Source of the DNA: Microbacterium nanhaiense | GTDB taxonomy: Bacteria; Actinomycetota; Actinomycetes; Actinomycetales; Microbacteriaceae | NCBI RefSeq assembly: GCF_014646015.1 | Contig: NZ_BMMQ01000003.1 | Location: forward strand, 62,001-126,000 | DNA: 64,000 nucleotides | Reading direction: 5' to 3' | Notes under the pieces: model-generated | The model's database searches: none | What the model saw: only the letters and a program-made list of their open reading frames with translations | What the model was told of the DNA's origin: nothing | In this document: one piece after another, positions 10,578-19,088 of the stretch | Position numbering within the stretch: position 1 is the stretch's first letter | Layout: the number at the start of each line of letters is the position of its first letter | Position numbers and translations under genes: made by a program

Positions 10578-10811
10578 TCAGCTCGAGGCCGACGAAGACG
10601 ATGATGCCGTAGAAGAGGCACCCGCGCCAGCAGACGCGCGCGAGTCGGTGCGGTAGAAGCCGGAGCCGTTGAAGGTGACACCGACCGTGCCGTAGCGCTT
10701 GCGCAGCGCGCCGCCGCACTCGGGGCATTCGGTCAGGGCCGCGTCGCTGAACGACTGCACGGCGTCGAAAGCGTGCCCGCACGACGTGCAGGCGTAGGCA
10801 TACGTGGGCAT
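10578..10811 (-). CDS. FmdB-family zinc-ribbon protein
   Basis: The start MPTYAYACTSCGHAFDAVQSF and the second pair ECPECG (TECPECGGALRKRY) form the CxxC...CxxC zinc ribbon of the FmdB family. The remaining residues end in a Ser/Ala-rich low-complexity tail (ASSTASSSSSASS). Members are small putative regulatory or metallochaperone-like proteins with no settled role. It lies upstream of mscL on the same strand and may share its transcript. Confidence 0.85.
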   Translation of the reverse strand: MPTYAYACTSCGHAFDAVQSFSDAALTECPECGGALRKRYGTVGVTFNGSGFYRTDSRASAGAGASSTASSSSSASS

Positions 10812-10853
10812 GGGGGCCTCCCGGATACACCGGCTCTCGAGGAAGCCCTCGGA

Positions 10854-11423
10854 TCACCGGTCGAATGTCAGCGTTCGGGTCGGCGTGAGAACTCCGCTGA
10901 CGGCGACATCATGCGCCTCGTGGGGTACGCGCGCGACCACTTCAGAATCATAGAGCACCGCGAATGCGGGGATCCCCCCGGCCGGACCGGAGAGCGCGCG
11001 GTCGTAGTAGCCTCCACCCCAGCCGAGACGGAAACCCGCGGAATCGACGGCGCACGCCGGGGCGAGAACGATGTCCGCCTGGTCGACGGCATCGGGGCCG
11101 AGCGGCGCGCCCGTCGGCTCCGGCACGCCCAGGGGCGTCATCCGCTCGGCTCCCGCGTGCTCCGCCCAGTCCAGCACCCGTCCCGCGCGGGCGAGCGGCA
11201 GCAGCACGCGGATCCCTCGGTCCGCCGCGGCGGCAATCAGTGCGCGCGTGGGCGGCTCGGAGGGGGAGGAGAGATAGCACGCGAGGGTGCGGGCCCGCCG
11301 CGCCTCGATGAGGGCGAGGCCGCGCTCCGCGATCGCGGCGTCGGCCGCCGCGCGCTCCGCGAGCCCGCGCTCGGCGCGCGCCGCGCGGATCCGGGTGCGG
11401 ATCGCGTTCTTCTCGGCGTCCAT
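10854..11423 (-). CDS. 5-formyltetrahydrofolate cyclo-ligase
   Basis: The enzyme converts 5-formyl-THF to 5,10-methenyl-THF with ATP. The 189-aa protein carries KNAIRTRIRAARAERG (N-terminal nucleotide-contacting region), YLSSPSEPPTRALI and the C-terminal signature FRLGWGGGYYDRAL followed by FAVLYDSEVV, which define the 5-FTHF_cyc-lig family. The ATG at 11423 faces galU, whose start is 60 bp away on the other strand, so the two probably use back-to-back promoters in that gap. Confidence 0.92.
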   Translation of the reverse strand: MDAEKNAIRTRIRAARAERGLAERAAADAAIAERGLALIEARRARTLACYLSSPSEPPTRALIAAAADRGIRVLLPLARAGRVLDWAEHAGAERMTPLGVPEPTGAPLGPDAVDQADIVLAPACAVDSAGFRLGWGGGYYDRALSGPAGGIPAFAVLYDSEVVARVPHEAHDVAVSGVLTPTRTLTFDR

Positions 11424-11482
11424 ATATCCAGGCTATGGGGGCAAAGTCGGGTTTTCCCACCCACGTCGCTTATGGTGTTCGG

Positions 11483-12370
11483 ATGGAACCTGCGAAGATC
11501 AAAGCCGTTATGCCGGTGGCGGGTCTCGGTACCCGCTTCCTGCCCGCGACGAAGGCGACGCCGAAGGAGATGCTTCCCGTCGTCGACAAGCCCGCGATTC
11601 AGTATGTGGTCGAAGAGGCTGTTGCAGCCGGCATCCGCGACGTGCTGATGATCATCGGCCGTAACAAGAACGCCATCGCGAACCACTTCGACGCGATGCC
11701 GGAACTCGAGGGCAAGCTCACCGAGAAGGGCGATGACCGCAAGCTCGGTCACGTGCAGCACTCGAGCTCGCTCGCCGACATCCACATGCTGCGCCAGGGC
11801 GAGCCCAAGGGTCTCGGTCACGCGGTCTACCGTGCGAAGTCGCACGTGGGCGACAGCGCCTTCGCGGTCATGCTGGGCGACGACCTGATCGACGAGCGCG
11901 ACCCGCTGCTGCCGAAGATGATCGAGGTCAACGAGCAGAAGAAGGCCATGGTCATCGCGCTCATGGAGGTCGACCCCGAGCAGATCAGCATGTACGGCTG
12001 CGCCTCGGTCGAGGCGACCGACGACCCCGACGTCGTGAAGGTGCTCGACCTCGTCGAGAAGCCGGCGAAGGAGGAGGCTCCCTCGAACCTCGCCATCATC
12101 GGCCGCTACCTGCTCACCCCCGAGATCTTCGATGTGCTCGAGCACACGCAGCCCGGCAAGGGCAACGAGATCCAGCTCACCGACGCCCTCAAGGAGGTCG
12201 CGGCCGACGACGACAACGTCGACGTGTACGGCGTGATCTTCCGCGGCCGTCGCTACGACACCGGCGACAAGCTCGACTACATCAAGGCGATCCTGCAGCT
12301 CGCGAGCGACCGCGACGACCTCGGCCCCGAGCTGCGTCCCTGGATCAAGGACTTCGCCGCTACGCTGTAA
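11483..12370 (+). CDS. galU: UTP-glucose-1-phosphate uridylyltransferase
   Basis: GalU makes UDP-glucose from UTP and glucose-1-phosphate for cell-wall polysaccharide synthesis. AVMPVAGLGTRFLPATKATP is the nucleotide-binding loop, KEMLPVVDKPAIQYVVEEA follows, and VMLGDDLIDE is the metal-binding Asp region. ATG 11483 starts just before the domain (MEPAKIKAVMPVAG); a further in-frame start at 11435 would place the N-terminus over the divergent promoter and is rejected. In many actinobacteria a moeA-like glp gene follows galU; here the acetyltransferase comes directly after. Confidence 0.95.
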   Translation: MEPAKIKAVMPVAGLGTRFLPATKATPKEMLPVVDKPAIQYVVEEAVAAGIRDVLMIIGRNKNAIANHFDAMPELEGKLTEKGDDRKLGHVQHSSSLADIHMLRQGEPKGLGHAVYRAKSHVGDSAFAVMLGDDLIDERDPLLPKMIEVNEQKKAMVIALMEVDPEQISMYGCASVEATDDPDVVKVLDLVEKPAKEEAPSNLAIIGRYLLTPEIFDVLEHTQPGKGNEIQLTDALKEVAADDDNVDVYGVIFRGRRYDTGDKLDYIKAILQLASDRDDLGPELRPWIKDFAATL

Positions 12371-12403
12371 ACCTGCTCGTCAGGAGACGTTAAGGAGAGC
12401 CGG

Positions 12404-13048
12404 ATGGACACGCTCGAAGCCTCGCACGGGGCGGTGTCCATCCGGCTCATTCGTTCCCGCGACGCGCGACCGCTGCAGCAGGCGTTGATGGACAACCGCG
12501 CGTGGCTCGTGCCGTGGGAGGCGACCAATCCCGACGGTGCGGTGCCGCTCGAGATGCGCGGGGCGATCCGCCGGCTGCTTCAGCAGTATCGCGACGGCAG
12601 CGGGGTGCCCTTCGTCATGGAGTACGACGGCGAGGTGGCGGGTCAGCTCAATGTGTGGGGGATCTCGCGAGGATCGATGTCGTCGGGCACGATCGGGTAC
12701 TGGATCGACGAGCGCTTCGCGGGCAAAGGGATCACGCCGACCGCCGTTGCGCTGGCCACCGACCTGTGCTTCTCGACGCTGCGGCTGCATCGAATGGAGA
12801 TCTGCATCCGGCCCGAGAACGCGCCGAGCCTGCGCGTGGTTGAGAAGCTGGGCTTCCGTTACGAGGGCTACCGCGAGAAGTACATCCACATCAATGGCGC
12901 CTGGCGCGATCATCACGCGTTCGCCCTGACGCGCGAGGACGTGCCCCAGGGTGTGCTGCAGCGCTGGATCCGGGGGCAGGTTCCCGAGGGTGCGGGCGTG
13001 GTACCCGGGTCGCGTGCGATGGGCCCCGGGGGTTCCGAACGGGCGTAG
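12404..13048 (+). CDS. RimJ-type GNAT N-acetyltransferase
   Basis: The GNAT fold is visible: IRLIRSRDARPLQQAL (beta1-alpha1), TIGYWIDERFAGKGITPTAV (acetyl-CoA loop, RxxGxA-like), LHRMEICIRPENAPSLRVVEKLGF (beta5-alpha4) and EGYREKYIHINGAWRDHHAFAL, the RimJ/RimL ending. It probably acetylates a protein N-terminus such as a ribosomal protein, but the substrate is not certain. AAGGAGA precedes the ATG by 7 bases, 34 nt after galU, so it is in the galU operon. An unusual low-complexity tail (GAGVVPGSRAMGPGG) extends the C-terminus. Confidence 0.88.
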   Translation: MDTLEASHGAVSIRLIRSRDARPLQQALMDNRAWLVPWEATNPDGAVPLEMRGAIRRLLQQYRDGSGVPFVMEYDGEVAGQLNVWGISRGSMSSGTIGYWIDERFAGKGITPTAVALATDLCFSTLRLHRMEICIRPENAPSLRVVEKLGFRYEGYREKYIHINGAWRDHHAFALTREDVPQGVLQRWIRGQVPEGAGVVPGSRAMGPGGSERA

Positions 13049-13096
13049 GCTCGGCCCCAGCGCATATCCGCGCCGCCTCGCAGAAGGGACACACCT

Positions 13097-14812
13097 ATGC
13101 CCACGCTCGCCAAGAACATCGTCGATACTCTCCGCACGAGCGGGGTGAAACGCGTCTACGGACTGCCGGGGGACTCGCTCAACGGGTTCACGGACGCGTT
13201 GCGCGTGACCGATGGGATCGAGTGGGTGCACGTGCGTCACGAGGAGGCCGCGGCGTTCGCCGCCGGAGCCGAGGCGGCGCTGACCGGCGAGATCGCGGTG
13301 TGTGCGGGAAGCTGCGGCCCCGGAAACCTGCACCTCATCAACGGGCTCTTCGACGCACAGCGGTCGCGCGTTCCCGTGCTCGCCATCGCCGCGCACATCC
13401 CGAGCGACGAGATCGGGTCGGGCTATTTCCAGGAGACGCACCCGCAGGAGCTGTTCCGCGAGTGCAGCGTGTACGCGGAGCACGTCTCGAGCCCCGAGCA
13501 GATGCCGCGCATGCTGCGCATCGCGATGCGCGAGGCGATCGAGAAGCGGGGCGTCGCGGTACTCGTGATCCCCGGCGACATCGCGCTGGCAGACGTCGCG
13601 GCTCACGTCGAGGAGATCCGCGGCTATGCGTCGACGGTGATCCCGGCCGAGTCGCAGCTCGAGAGCGCCGCCGCGGCGCTCAACGGGGCGAAGAAGGTCA
13701 CGATCCTCGCCGGGGCGGGCGTCGCCGGCGCGCACGAGCAGTTGATCGCCCTCGCCGAGCGGCTGCAGGCGCCGATCGTGCACGCGCTGCGCGGTAAGGA
13801 GCACGTCGAATACGACAACCCCTTCGACGTCGGCATGACGGGTCTTATCGGCTTCTCGTCCGGCTACCACGCGATGCGCGAATGCGATGCGCTCGTGATG
13901 CTGGGCACCGACTTCCCGTACCAGCAGTTCTTCCCGGAGAACGCGACCGTGATCCAGGTCGACATCCGCGGCGAGCAGATCGGGCGCCGCACCCACGTCG
14001 ACATCGGGCTCGTGGGAGGCGTCGCCGAGACGATCGACGAGTTGCTGCCGCGGCTCGAGGGCAGCAAGGATGGCGGTCACCTGAGGGCCTCCGTGAAGCA
14101 CTACCGCCGCGCGCGCAAGGACCTCGACGACCTCGCCACGCCGTCGAAGCGGACGATCCACCCCCAGTACCTCGCGAAGCTCATCGATGACCACGCCGAC
14201 GACGACGCGATCTTCATCCCCGACGTCGGATCGCCCACCGTCTGGGCGGCGCGCTACCTCACGATGAACGGCCGCAGGCGGCTCATCGGATCCTTCACCC
14301 ACGGATCCATGGCGAACGCGCTCTCGCAGGCCATCGGTGCACAGGCGCAGGACCGCTCCCGCCAGGTGATCGCGCTCGCGGGCGACGGCGGGCTCGCGAT
14401 GCTGTTGGGCGAGCTGATCACGCTCACGCAGAACGGTTTGAACGCCAAGGTCGTGGTCTTCGACAACGCGTCGCTGAACTTCGTCGAGCTCGAGATGAAG
14501 GCGGCGGGCTTCGTCACCTTCGGCACGGGGCTCGACAACCCCGACTTCTCGAAGGTCGCCGAGGCCGTCGGCATCAAGGGGATCCGGGTGGAGAAGTCTG
14601 CCGATCTCCCCGCCGCCGTCGAGGAGTTCCTGGAGCACGACGGCCCCGCCGTGCTCGACGTGACGACGGAGCGGCAGGAGCTGTCGATGCCGCCGAACAT
14701 CACGATGGAGCAGGCGAAGGGCTTCGCGCTCTACGCGATCCGCACGGTGCTGTCCGGCAAGGGTGACGAGCTGATCGATCTCGCGAAGACGAATCTGCGC
14801 CAGTTGTTCTAG
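13097..14812 (+). CDS. poxB: pyruvate dehydrogenase (quinone)-like ThDP enzyme
   Basis: This 571-aa ThDP-dependent enzyme has the three-domain layout of PoxB: an N-terminal PYR domain (VYGLPGDSLNGFTDAL, HEEAAAFAAGAEAALTG with the catalytic Glu), a central domain, and a C-terminal PP domain with GDGGLAMLLGELITLTQNGLNAKVVVFDNASL, the GDG...N magnesium-ThDP motif. PoxB decarboxylates pyruvate to acetate and CO2, passing electrons to quinone at the membrane. Acetolactate synthase is an alternative, but the start and the ending (LAKTNLRQLF) fit PoxB better. It lies alone between the rimJ-like gene and a membrane coiled-coil gene. Confidence 0.88.
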   Translation: MPTLAKNIVDTLRTSGVKRVYGLPGDSLNGFTDALRVTDGIEWVHVRHEEAAAFAAGAEAALTGEIAVCAGSCGPGNLHLINGLFDAQRSRVPVLAIAAHIPSDEIGSGYFQETHPQELFRECSVYAEHVSSPEQMPRMLRIAMREAIEKRGVAVLVIPGDIALADVAAHVEEIRGYASTVIPAESQLESAAAALNGAKKVTILAGAGVAGAHEQLIALAERLQAPIVHALRGKEHVEYDNPFDVGMTGLIGFSSGYHAMRECDALVMLGTDFPYQQFFPENATVIQVDIRGEQIGRRTHVDIGLVGGVAETIDELLPRLEGSKDGGHLRASVKHYRRARKDLDDLATPSKRTIHPQYLAKLIDDHADDDAIFIPDVGSPTVWAARYLTMNGRRRLIGSFTHGSMANALSQAIGAQAQDRSRQVIALAGDGGLAMLLGELITLTQNGLNAKVVVFDNASLNFVELEMKAAGFVTFGTGLDNPDFSKVAEAVGIKGIRVEKSADLPAAVEEFLEHDGPAVLDVTTERQELSMPPNITMEQAKGFALYAIRTVLSGKGDELIDLAKTNLRQLF

Positions 14813-14864
14813 ACACGCCGCGCATACGGGCCGCGTTTAGGCCTGATGGCATACCGTTTACCGC

Positions 14865-15800
14865 ATGGATGGGCAGATTCTCGGCGGTGGTGTGATCGCT
14901 CTTGTTGTCGTGCTGCTGTGGCTGATCTATCTGCTGCCCACGTGGTACGCCCGCGCGCGGGACAACGCCGCCGAGCGCAACGCCGTGCGCCTGAACCAGG
15001 CGCTACGCGTGCTCGCCGAGTCGAGCGAGGCCTCGGAGGAGGTGCGGATCGAGCTGTCCTCCCGCGAGGTGGCGCGCCAGCAGCGGCTCGTCAAGAAGCT
15101 CGAGGCCGAAGAGGCGCGCCTCCAGGCCGAGTACGAGCGCGCCGAGACGCAGCGCCGCCGCGAGGAGCACGAGGAGAAGCTCGAGCGCACCCGCCGCGAC
15201 GCCGAGGCGGCGCGGCTGACCCGGGCGATCGAGGCGGAGAACCGCCGGCGTGAGCTCGAGGCGCTGAAGCGGGATCCGCGGGTGCGGCTGCAGGCGGCGC
15301 GTCGCCGCGGGCGGCTCGCCGCGACCGCGACGACCGTCGCGGGGCTCGCGGCCGCCGGCCTCGGCGCCTGGCAGACGCTCGCCTCGGGCGTCTGGGCATG
15401 GCTCGCGATCGGCATCGTCGTGACCGTGCTCGGCATGACGGCCCTTCGCCGCATGGCAGCCGTCGCGGGACGCGCGCGGCGGGCCCCGCAGACCGCGCCC
15501 GTCGCGGTCCCGGCCGCCCCCGTGCGCCCGGAGCCCGTGCTGCTCAACCCGGAGGACCGGGGCTGGACGCCGCGCCGCCTGCCGACGCCGCTCACGGCGA
15601 CCGCCGGATCCCGCGCCGCGGACGAGGTGGCCGCTGCGACGGCGCGCGAGAAGCTGGAACAGGCCGCCCGCGAGGAGGTCGCCCGCCAGCGCGTCGCCGC
15701 GCGCCACCCGCGCCCCGTGTCGCTCGCCGAACGCCGCGAGGAAGACGCCGCGATCGAGCGGCACGTGCGCGAGATGCTCGCGCGACGCGCCGCGGGATGA
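14865..15800 (+). CDS. membrane coiled-coil protein, possibly GlpR-like
   Basis: A membrane segment near the N-terminus (IALVVVLLWLIYLLPTWYARAR) leads into a long charged coiled coil (about residues 50-150). Two more hydrophobic segments (about 150-195) and a Pro/Arg-rich cytoplasmic end follow. The WLIYLLP signature and the location shortly after galU–rimJ resemble the actinobacterial membrane protein described in corynebacteria as GlpR, the receptor of the gephyrin-like division protein Glp. That link is inference from position and topology, not from alignment. No Shine-Dalgarno is obvious, so the transcript may be leaderless. Confidence 0.65.
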   Translation: MDGQILGGGVIALVVVLLWLIYLLPTWYARARDNAAERNAVRLNQALRVLAESSEASEEVRIELSSREVARQQRLVKKLEAEEARLQAEYERAETQRRREEHEEKLERTRRDAEAARLTRAIEAENRRRELEALKRDPRVRLQAARRRGRLAATATTVAGLAAAGLGAWQTLASGVWAWLAIGIVVTVLGMTALRRMAAVAGRARRAPQTAPVAVPAAPVRPEPVLLNPEDRGWTPRRLPTPLTATAGSRAADEVAAATAREKLEQAAREEVARQRVAARHPRPVSLAERREEDAAIERHVREMLARRAAG

Positions 15801-15809
15801 GCCGATTTT

Positions 15810-17576
15810 TCATTTCACGAGCAGCCGGGTAAAGTTGTTCGAGTTGTAAGGGGCTATGGCGCAGTTGGTAGCGCGCTTCGTTCGCAATGAAGAGGTCAGG
15901 GGTTCGAATCCCCTTAGCTCCACCCCACGCACAAGGCTCGAACCCTTGCCAACGGAAACGCTGGCCGAGGTTCGGGCCTTGTTGGCGTCTGCGGCCCAGG
16001 TCAGGGCATTCGCGTTGACTTGCGGATCAAGGAGCATCTCGAAGGGCCGGTTGTGCTCGACCCGCAGCTCGTTGTCCTCGTCGATGAAGACCTTCGTGAA
16101 GAACGCCTGGTTGCACAGCCGCCGGTTGGTGTCGTCGCAGCGGGTGTAGATGTCGGCGCAGTTGGCGAGCAGGCCGAGGGCGTCGTCGAGGTGGGCGCGG
16201 GCCTCGGCGTAGTCGCCGAAGTGGGCGTCGATGCGGCGGGTCACCTGGTCGAGTTCGACGACGATGCGCTCTTGTTCGCGCTTGAGCACTGAGAGCGGGA
16301 TCGCGTCGGCGTAGTGCGCCTGCATGAGCCGGTCCTGCTCGCTTTCGAGCCGGTCGCGGTTGGTGGTGAGGCGTTCCAGCTCCTCGGTCTCGGCAGCCAT
16401 GAGCCGATCGAACTCGTGGTGGAGCATGCCCGCGAGCGCATCCTGCTGGGCGGGCGTGATCTGGACGCGGGTGTAGTAGTCCTCGACGAGCTTCTCGACG
16501 TCTTCGATGAGCATCGCCTGGCGTGTGCAGTCGGTGCGCTTGGAGTGCCGACCGGAGCATACGAAGTAGCAGTAGACGTTGCCGTGGCGGTTCTTCGCGT
16601 TGGAGACGATGAGTCGGGAGCCGCACTGACCGCAGTGGATGGTGCCTTTGAGGTAGTGGCCGTGGACTTGGGTTGCCTCGACGGCGCACTGGTGCGCGGT
16701 GAGCACGGACTGGACCTGGTACCAGACCTCGGCTGGCACGAGTGCCGGGTGGTTTCCCTTGTAGCGGGTACCCCTGTAGATGACATCGCCCTTGTAGTAC
16801 GGGTTGGTCAGGAGCCGGTGGATGGTGGATACCGCCAGAGGCTTCGCCGGCCTCTTCGGCGTGGGCAGGCTGCGCAGCCCGCGCGAGGTGAGTTCGTCGT
16901 GGAGTTGGCTGACGCTCCAGTTGCCCGAGGCGTACGCCTTGAACGCCCACTCGATCATCGGTGCTCGCTCGGGATCGAGCTCGATGGTGCGGACTTCGCG
17001 CCCGAGTTCGTCGCGCTTGCGGACGTTCAAGTAGCCGATGGGCGCGCGCCCGTTCGTGCCGCCGCCGATGGCCTTTTGGTTCATGCCCTTGGCGACCTCG
17101 GTGGCGAGGTTGCGGGAGTAGAACTCGGCGATGGTGGACATGATGCCGTGCAGCAGCATCCCGGAGGGGGTCTCGTCGATGTTCTCGGACGCGGACACGA
17201 GCATGACCCCGCACTGTTGGAGTGCGAGGTGGATGCTCACGTCGTCGGCGCGGTTGCGGGCGAGCCGGTCGACCTTGTGAACGATGCAGTACGCGACCTT
17301 GTTGGCCTTGACGTACTGGATCATCCGCATCAGCTCGGGCCGGTCGGACGACTTGGCTGAGGCTCCCGCGTCGACGAACTCCTCGACGATGGCGGCGCCG
17401 AGCTGTTCGGCCTTACGCCGGGTCGCTTCGCGCTGGGCAGGGATCGAGAAGCCTTCGTCGGTCCCGCCCTTCTCGGCCTGCTCGCGGGTGGAGACCCGCA
17501 GGTACGACACGGCGGCAGCCGCAGTCTTGGGCGGGTCGATGAGGCTGGCTGCCGGATCGTCGGCAATGGTGGTCAT
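15810..17576 (-). CDS. large serine integrase
   Basis: The N-terminal resolvase domain contains AVSYLRVSTREQ with catalytic Ser29 and VHKVDRLARNRADD. A recombinase domain follows (NGRAPIGYLNVRKR, STIHRLLTNPYYKGDVIYRG), then a zinc ribbon (IHCGQCGSRL, FVCSGRH, DCTRQ) and a coiled coil, as in phage-type large serine recombinases. It catalyses integration and, with a directionality factor, excision. The last 38 or so residues are translated from the antisense strand of the tRNA-Ala and the host DNA beyond it, so the natural C-terminus in the excised circle must differ. Confidence 0.92.
   Translation of the reverse strand: MTTIADDPAASLIDPPKTAAAAVSYLRVSTREQAEKGGTDEGFSIPAQREATRRKAEQLGAAIVEEFVDAGASAKSSDRPELMRMIQYVKANKVAYCIVHKVDRLARNRADDVSIHLALQQCGVMLVSASENIDETPSGMLLHGIMSTIAEFYSRNLATEVAKGMNQKAIGGGTNGRAPIGYLNVRKRDELGREVRTIELDPERAPMIEWAFKAYASGNWSVSQLHDELTSRGLRSLPTPKRPAKPLAVSTIHRLLTNPYYKGDVIYRGTRYKGNHPALVPAEVWYQVQSVLTAHQCAVEATQVHGHYLKGTIHCGQCGSRLIVSNAKNRHGNVYCYFVCSGRHSKRTDCTRQAMLIEDVEKLVEDYYTRVQITPAQQDALAGMLHHEFDRLMAAETEELERLTTNRDRLESEQDRLMQAHYADAIPLSVLKREQERIVVELDQVTRRIDAHFGDYAEARAHLDDALGLLANCADIYTRCDDTNRRLCNQAFFTKVFIDEDNELRVEHNRPFEMLLDPQVNANALTWAADANKARTSASVSVGKGSSLVRGVELRGFEPLTSSLRTKRATNCAIAPYNSNNFTRLLVK
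15850..15922 (+). tRNA. tRNA-Ala (anticodon CGC)
   Basis: GGGGCTA (15850-15856) pairs with TAGCTCC (15915-15921) and includes the G3-U70 wobble that identifies alanine tRNAs. The anticodon stem CTTCG/TGAAG holds the loop TTCGCAA, anticodon CGC (reads GCG). The T arm GGGGTTCGAATCCCC is intact, so the gene should still work after insertion of the element. Confidence 0.95.
15850..15925. other. putative attachment site at the host–element junction
   Basis: Host-type genes end at 15800 and the integrase gene begins on the opposite strand right after the tRNA-Ala, with the tRNA itself as boundary. This is the usual picture for tRNA-targeted integration. The partner site would be a direct repeat of part of this tRNA at the far end, which is not in the window, so the exact core cannot be named. 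Confidence 0.6.
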
Positions 17577-17770
17577 CGGGGGCTCACTCTCACGCGGTTC
17601 GACCCTCGCGCTCCCACTGTTGGTGGGAGGGGTGTTGATCGTGAGAGCAGCCGTTGAAGGCTGTAGGGCGAGACCCGATGGTCTCGGTGCGTGTTGCCCG
17701 CCGAGCGGCGAGGTTTAGGCGACAACACCCCGCATCGCGAGGTTTGCACGGTCCATTCTACCGGGCGGCT
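17577..17770. promoter_or_regulatory. leader of the integrase, no gene seen
   Basis: About 190 bp separate the integrase from the next minus-strand gene. It contains the hairpin CTCCCAC (17611-17617)/GTGGGAG (17623-17629), enclosed by CTCTCACG (17587-17594) and CGTGAGAG (17640-17647), a nested inverted repeat just upstream of the integrase start. This could be an operator or an attenuator controlling integrase expression. Confidence 0.4.
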
Positions 17771-17986
17771 TCAATGGCGGCCAGGGTCATCCGGTGCCGC
17801 CCGGTAGGTGTCGGGCACCCGCGCGGCCTCGCGGGCTGCGCGGCTCTCGCCGGTCTCCTGCAATGTCAGCCGGATGAGAACCTCGGCGAGTTTGTGCAGG
17901 TCGGCGCGTTCGCGGTGGACGGCCCGGACGGAGAACGACCGCTCCTCATACGGGCGTCGCTCGGTCTTCTTGGCGTAGCGGCTCAT
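17771..17986 (-). CDS. small conserved element protein, 71 aa
   Basis: The protein starts MSRYAKKTERRPYEERSFSV and continues with HKLAEVLIRLTLQETG. It is basic at the N-terminus with one amphipathic helix in the middle. I have seen this type of small protein at the end of actinobacterial transfer operons, but no function is known to me. Its start is 4 nt from the stop of the DUF4913-like gene, so it is the last gene of that unit before the integrase. Confidence 0.65.
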   Translation of the reverse strand: MSRYAKKTERRPYEERSFSVRAVHRERADLHKLAEVLIRLTLQETGESRAAREAARVPDTYRAAPDDPGRH

Positions 17987-17990
17987 CGGT

Positions 17991-18548
17991 CTACGGCGCT
18001 TCGTCGTCGTCCAGGCTGGCGTAGAACTCGTCTTCGGCCTCCTGGCGCTTGCGGACTTGCGCGATGACGAACTCGGCGAATTCGGTGTCGCGGTCGGTGA
18101 AGGTGAAGTCCTGGATCGTCGGCGCCGGGTCCTCACCAGGCCAAGCAGCTTGCCGGGTCGGGCGGTCTCGGTCTCCACGAGTACCGCAGGCGGTGACCCA
18201 GTAGCGAAGGCGCTCTCGTGCGTCGGCGAAGTCGCGGTGCCAGCCGAGCGGCGCGGAGGCGTTCTGCTCGGGGTCGTAGGCACCGAGCCAATGCAGGTGC
18301 AGCGCCGACAGCTCCCAAACCATCTCCGGGTGGTGATGCCAGAACGGCGGCACCACCGCGACGGTGAGGCCGTAGGTGCGACGCAGCCAATCAACCCACC
18401 GGTTCAGCGCGAGCCATTCCTGCTCCAGCTCGTGCGCCGTCAGCAGGTTCCAGTTCACGGGGTGAGGCGGCTCGGGCATGTCCGCGTTGGTGACACGGGG
18501 CGGCCCGTCGAAGACGTCCGGCTCATCCATCTCATGTTGATCGTTCAT
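17991..18548 (-). CDS. DUF4913-like protein
   Basis: The 185-aa protein has a central module rich in Trp and His (NWNLLTAHELEQEWLALN, WVDWLRRTYGLTVAVVPPFW, then HPEMVWELSALHLHWLGAY) that matches the DUF4913 family pattern. The family is found almost only in actinobacterial mobile elements and has no known biochemical role. The C-terminal third is charged. The ATG at 18548 is the only reasonable start; it follows the SSB-like gene by 19 nt. Confidence 0.75.
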   Translation of the reverse strand: MNDQHEMDEPDVFDGPPRVTNADMPEPPHPVNWNLLTAHELEQEWLALNRWVDWLRRTYGLTVAVVPPFWHHHPEMVWELSALHLHWLGAYDPEQNASAPLGWHRDFADARERLRYWVTACGTRGDRDRPTRQAAWPGEDPAPTIQDFTFTDRDTEFAEFVIAQVRKRQEAEDEFYASLDDDEAP

Positions 18549-18567
18549 GGTGCTGTCGCTCCCGAAC

Positions 18568-19008
18568 TCACATGGAGACCGGGGCGTGCGCCGCGGTCGC
18601 TGCTCGCTGCGTCGGCTCGTACGCCGCTGCGTCCCGGCCGACTCCATTGCGCGGCGTGCGGTCCACCTCGTAGCGGGTTCGCGCGGCGTCATGGCCGATC
18701 TTCTTGGCAACGAACTCCTCGCCCTCGATCGCCTGACCGTTGCGCTCGTAGCTGACCGGCCGCGTGTATCCCTCGGCGACGAAGTTGTCGCCCTGCGCGA
18801 AGTTCGCGTGCGCATGCTCAGCGGAACGCCCGAACATCACCAAGTGGTGGTAGGTCGTCTCGGTCTGCGTGAAAGAGCCGTCGTCCTCGCGGCGGAAATG
18901 CTCCTTGCCGATACGGGCGAAGAACCTGGCGTCTCCCTTGGCCGTCTCGGTGAGCAACGGCTCCGACGCGATGAAGCCTGACAGCGATTCCTGCGTGTGA
19001 ATGGCCAT
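18568..19008 (-). CDS. single-stranded DNA-binding-like protein
   Basis: The 146-aa protein has an OB-fold-like beginning (LSGFIASEPLLTETAKGDARFFARIG) and the phrase TETTYHHLVMFGRSAEHAHANFAQGDNFVAEGY, close to the SSB pattern of a conserved H..V..FG..AE....L.KGD.V.VEG. It lacks the acidic C-terminal tip of housekeeping SSB (it ends AAHAPVSM), as do many plasmid-borne forms. It probably coats transferred single strands. GGAGG lies well placed before the ATG. Confidence 0.75.
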   Translation of the reverse strand: MAIHTQESLSGFIASEPLLTETAKGDARFFARIGKEHFRREDDGSFTQTETTYHHLVMFGRSAEHAHANFAQGDNFVAEGYTRPVSYERNGQAIEGEEFVAKKIGHDAARTRYEVDRTPRNGVGRDAAAYEPTQRAATAAHAPVSM

Positions 19009-19059
19009 GATGGCCTCCTCCTGACTCGGGCGACCAACTGCGTGTGGGTCGCTCTGTCA

Positions 19060-19070
19060 GGCAGGTGCAC
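19060..19070 (-). promoter_or_regulatory. shared intergenic motif, copy 1
   Basis: Read on the minus strand, GTGCACCTGCC lies about 50 nt upstream of the SSB-like gene. Close copies (GCGCACCTG core) precede other minus-strand transcription units of the element at 52138, 55709 and 57643, with a weaker one at 60850. Confidence 0.35.
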
Positions 19071-19088
19071 CCCGATTCCCAAGCGCCG

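Noticed and set aside
16314-17360. Plus-strand frame opposite the serine integrase
   Set aside because: Valine/glycine-rich shadow; the minus strand encodes all recombinase motifs.
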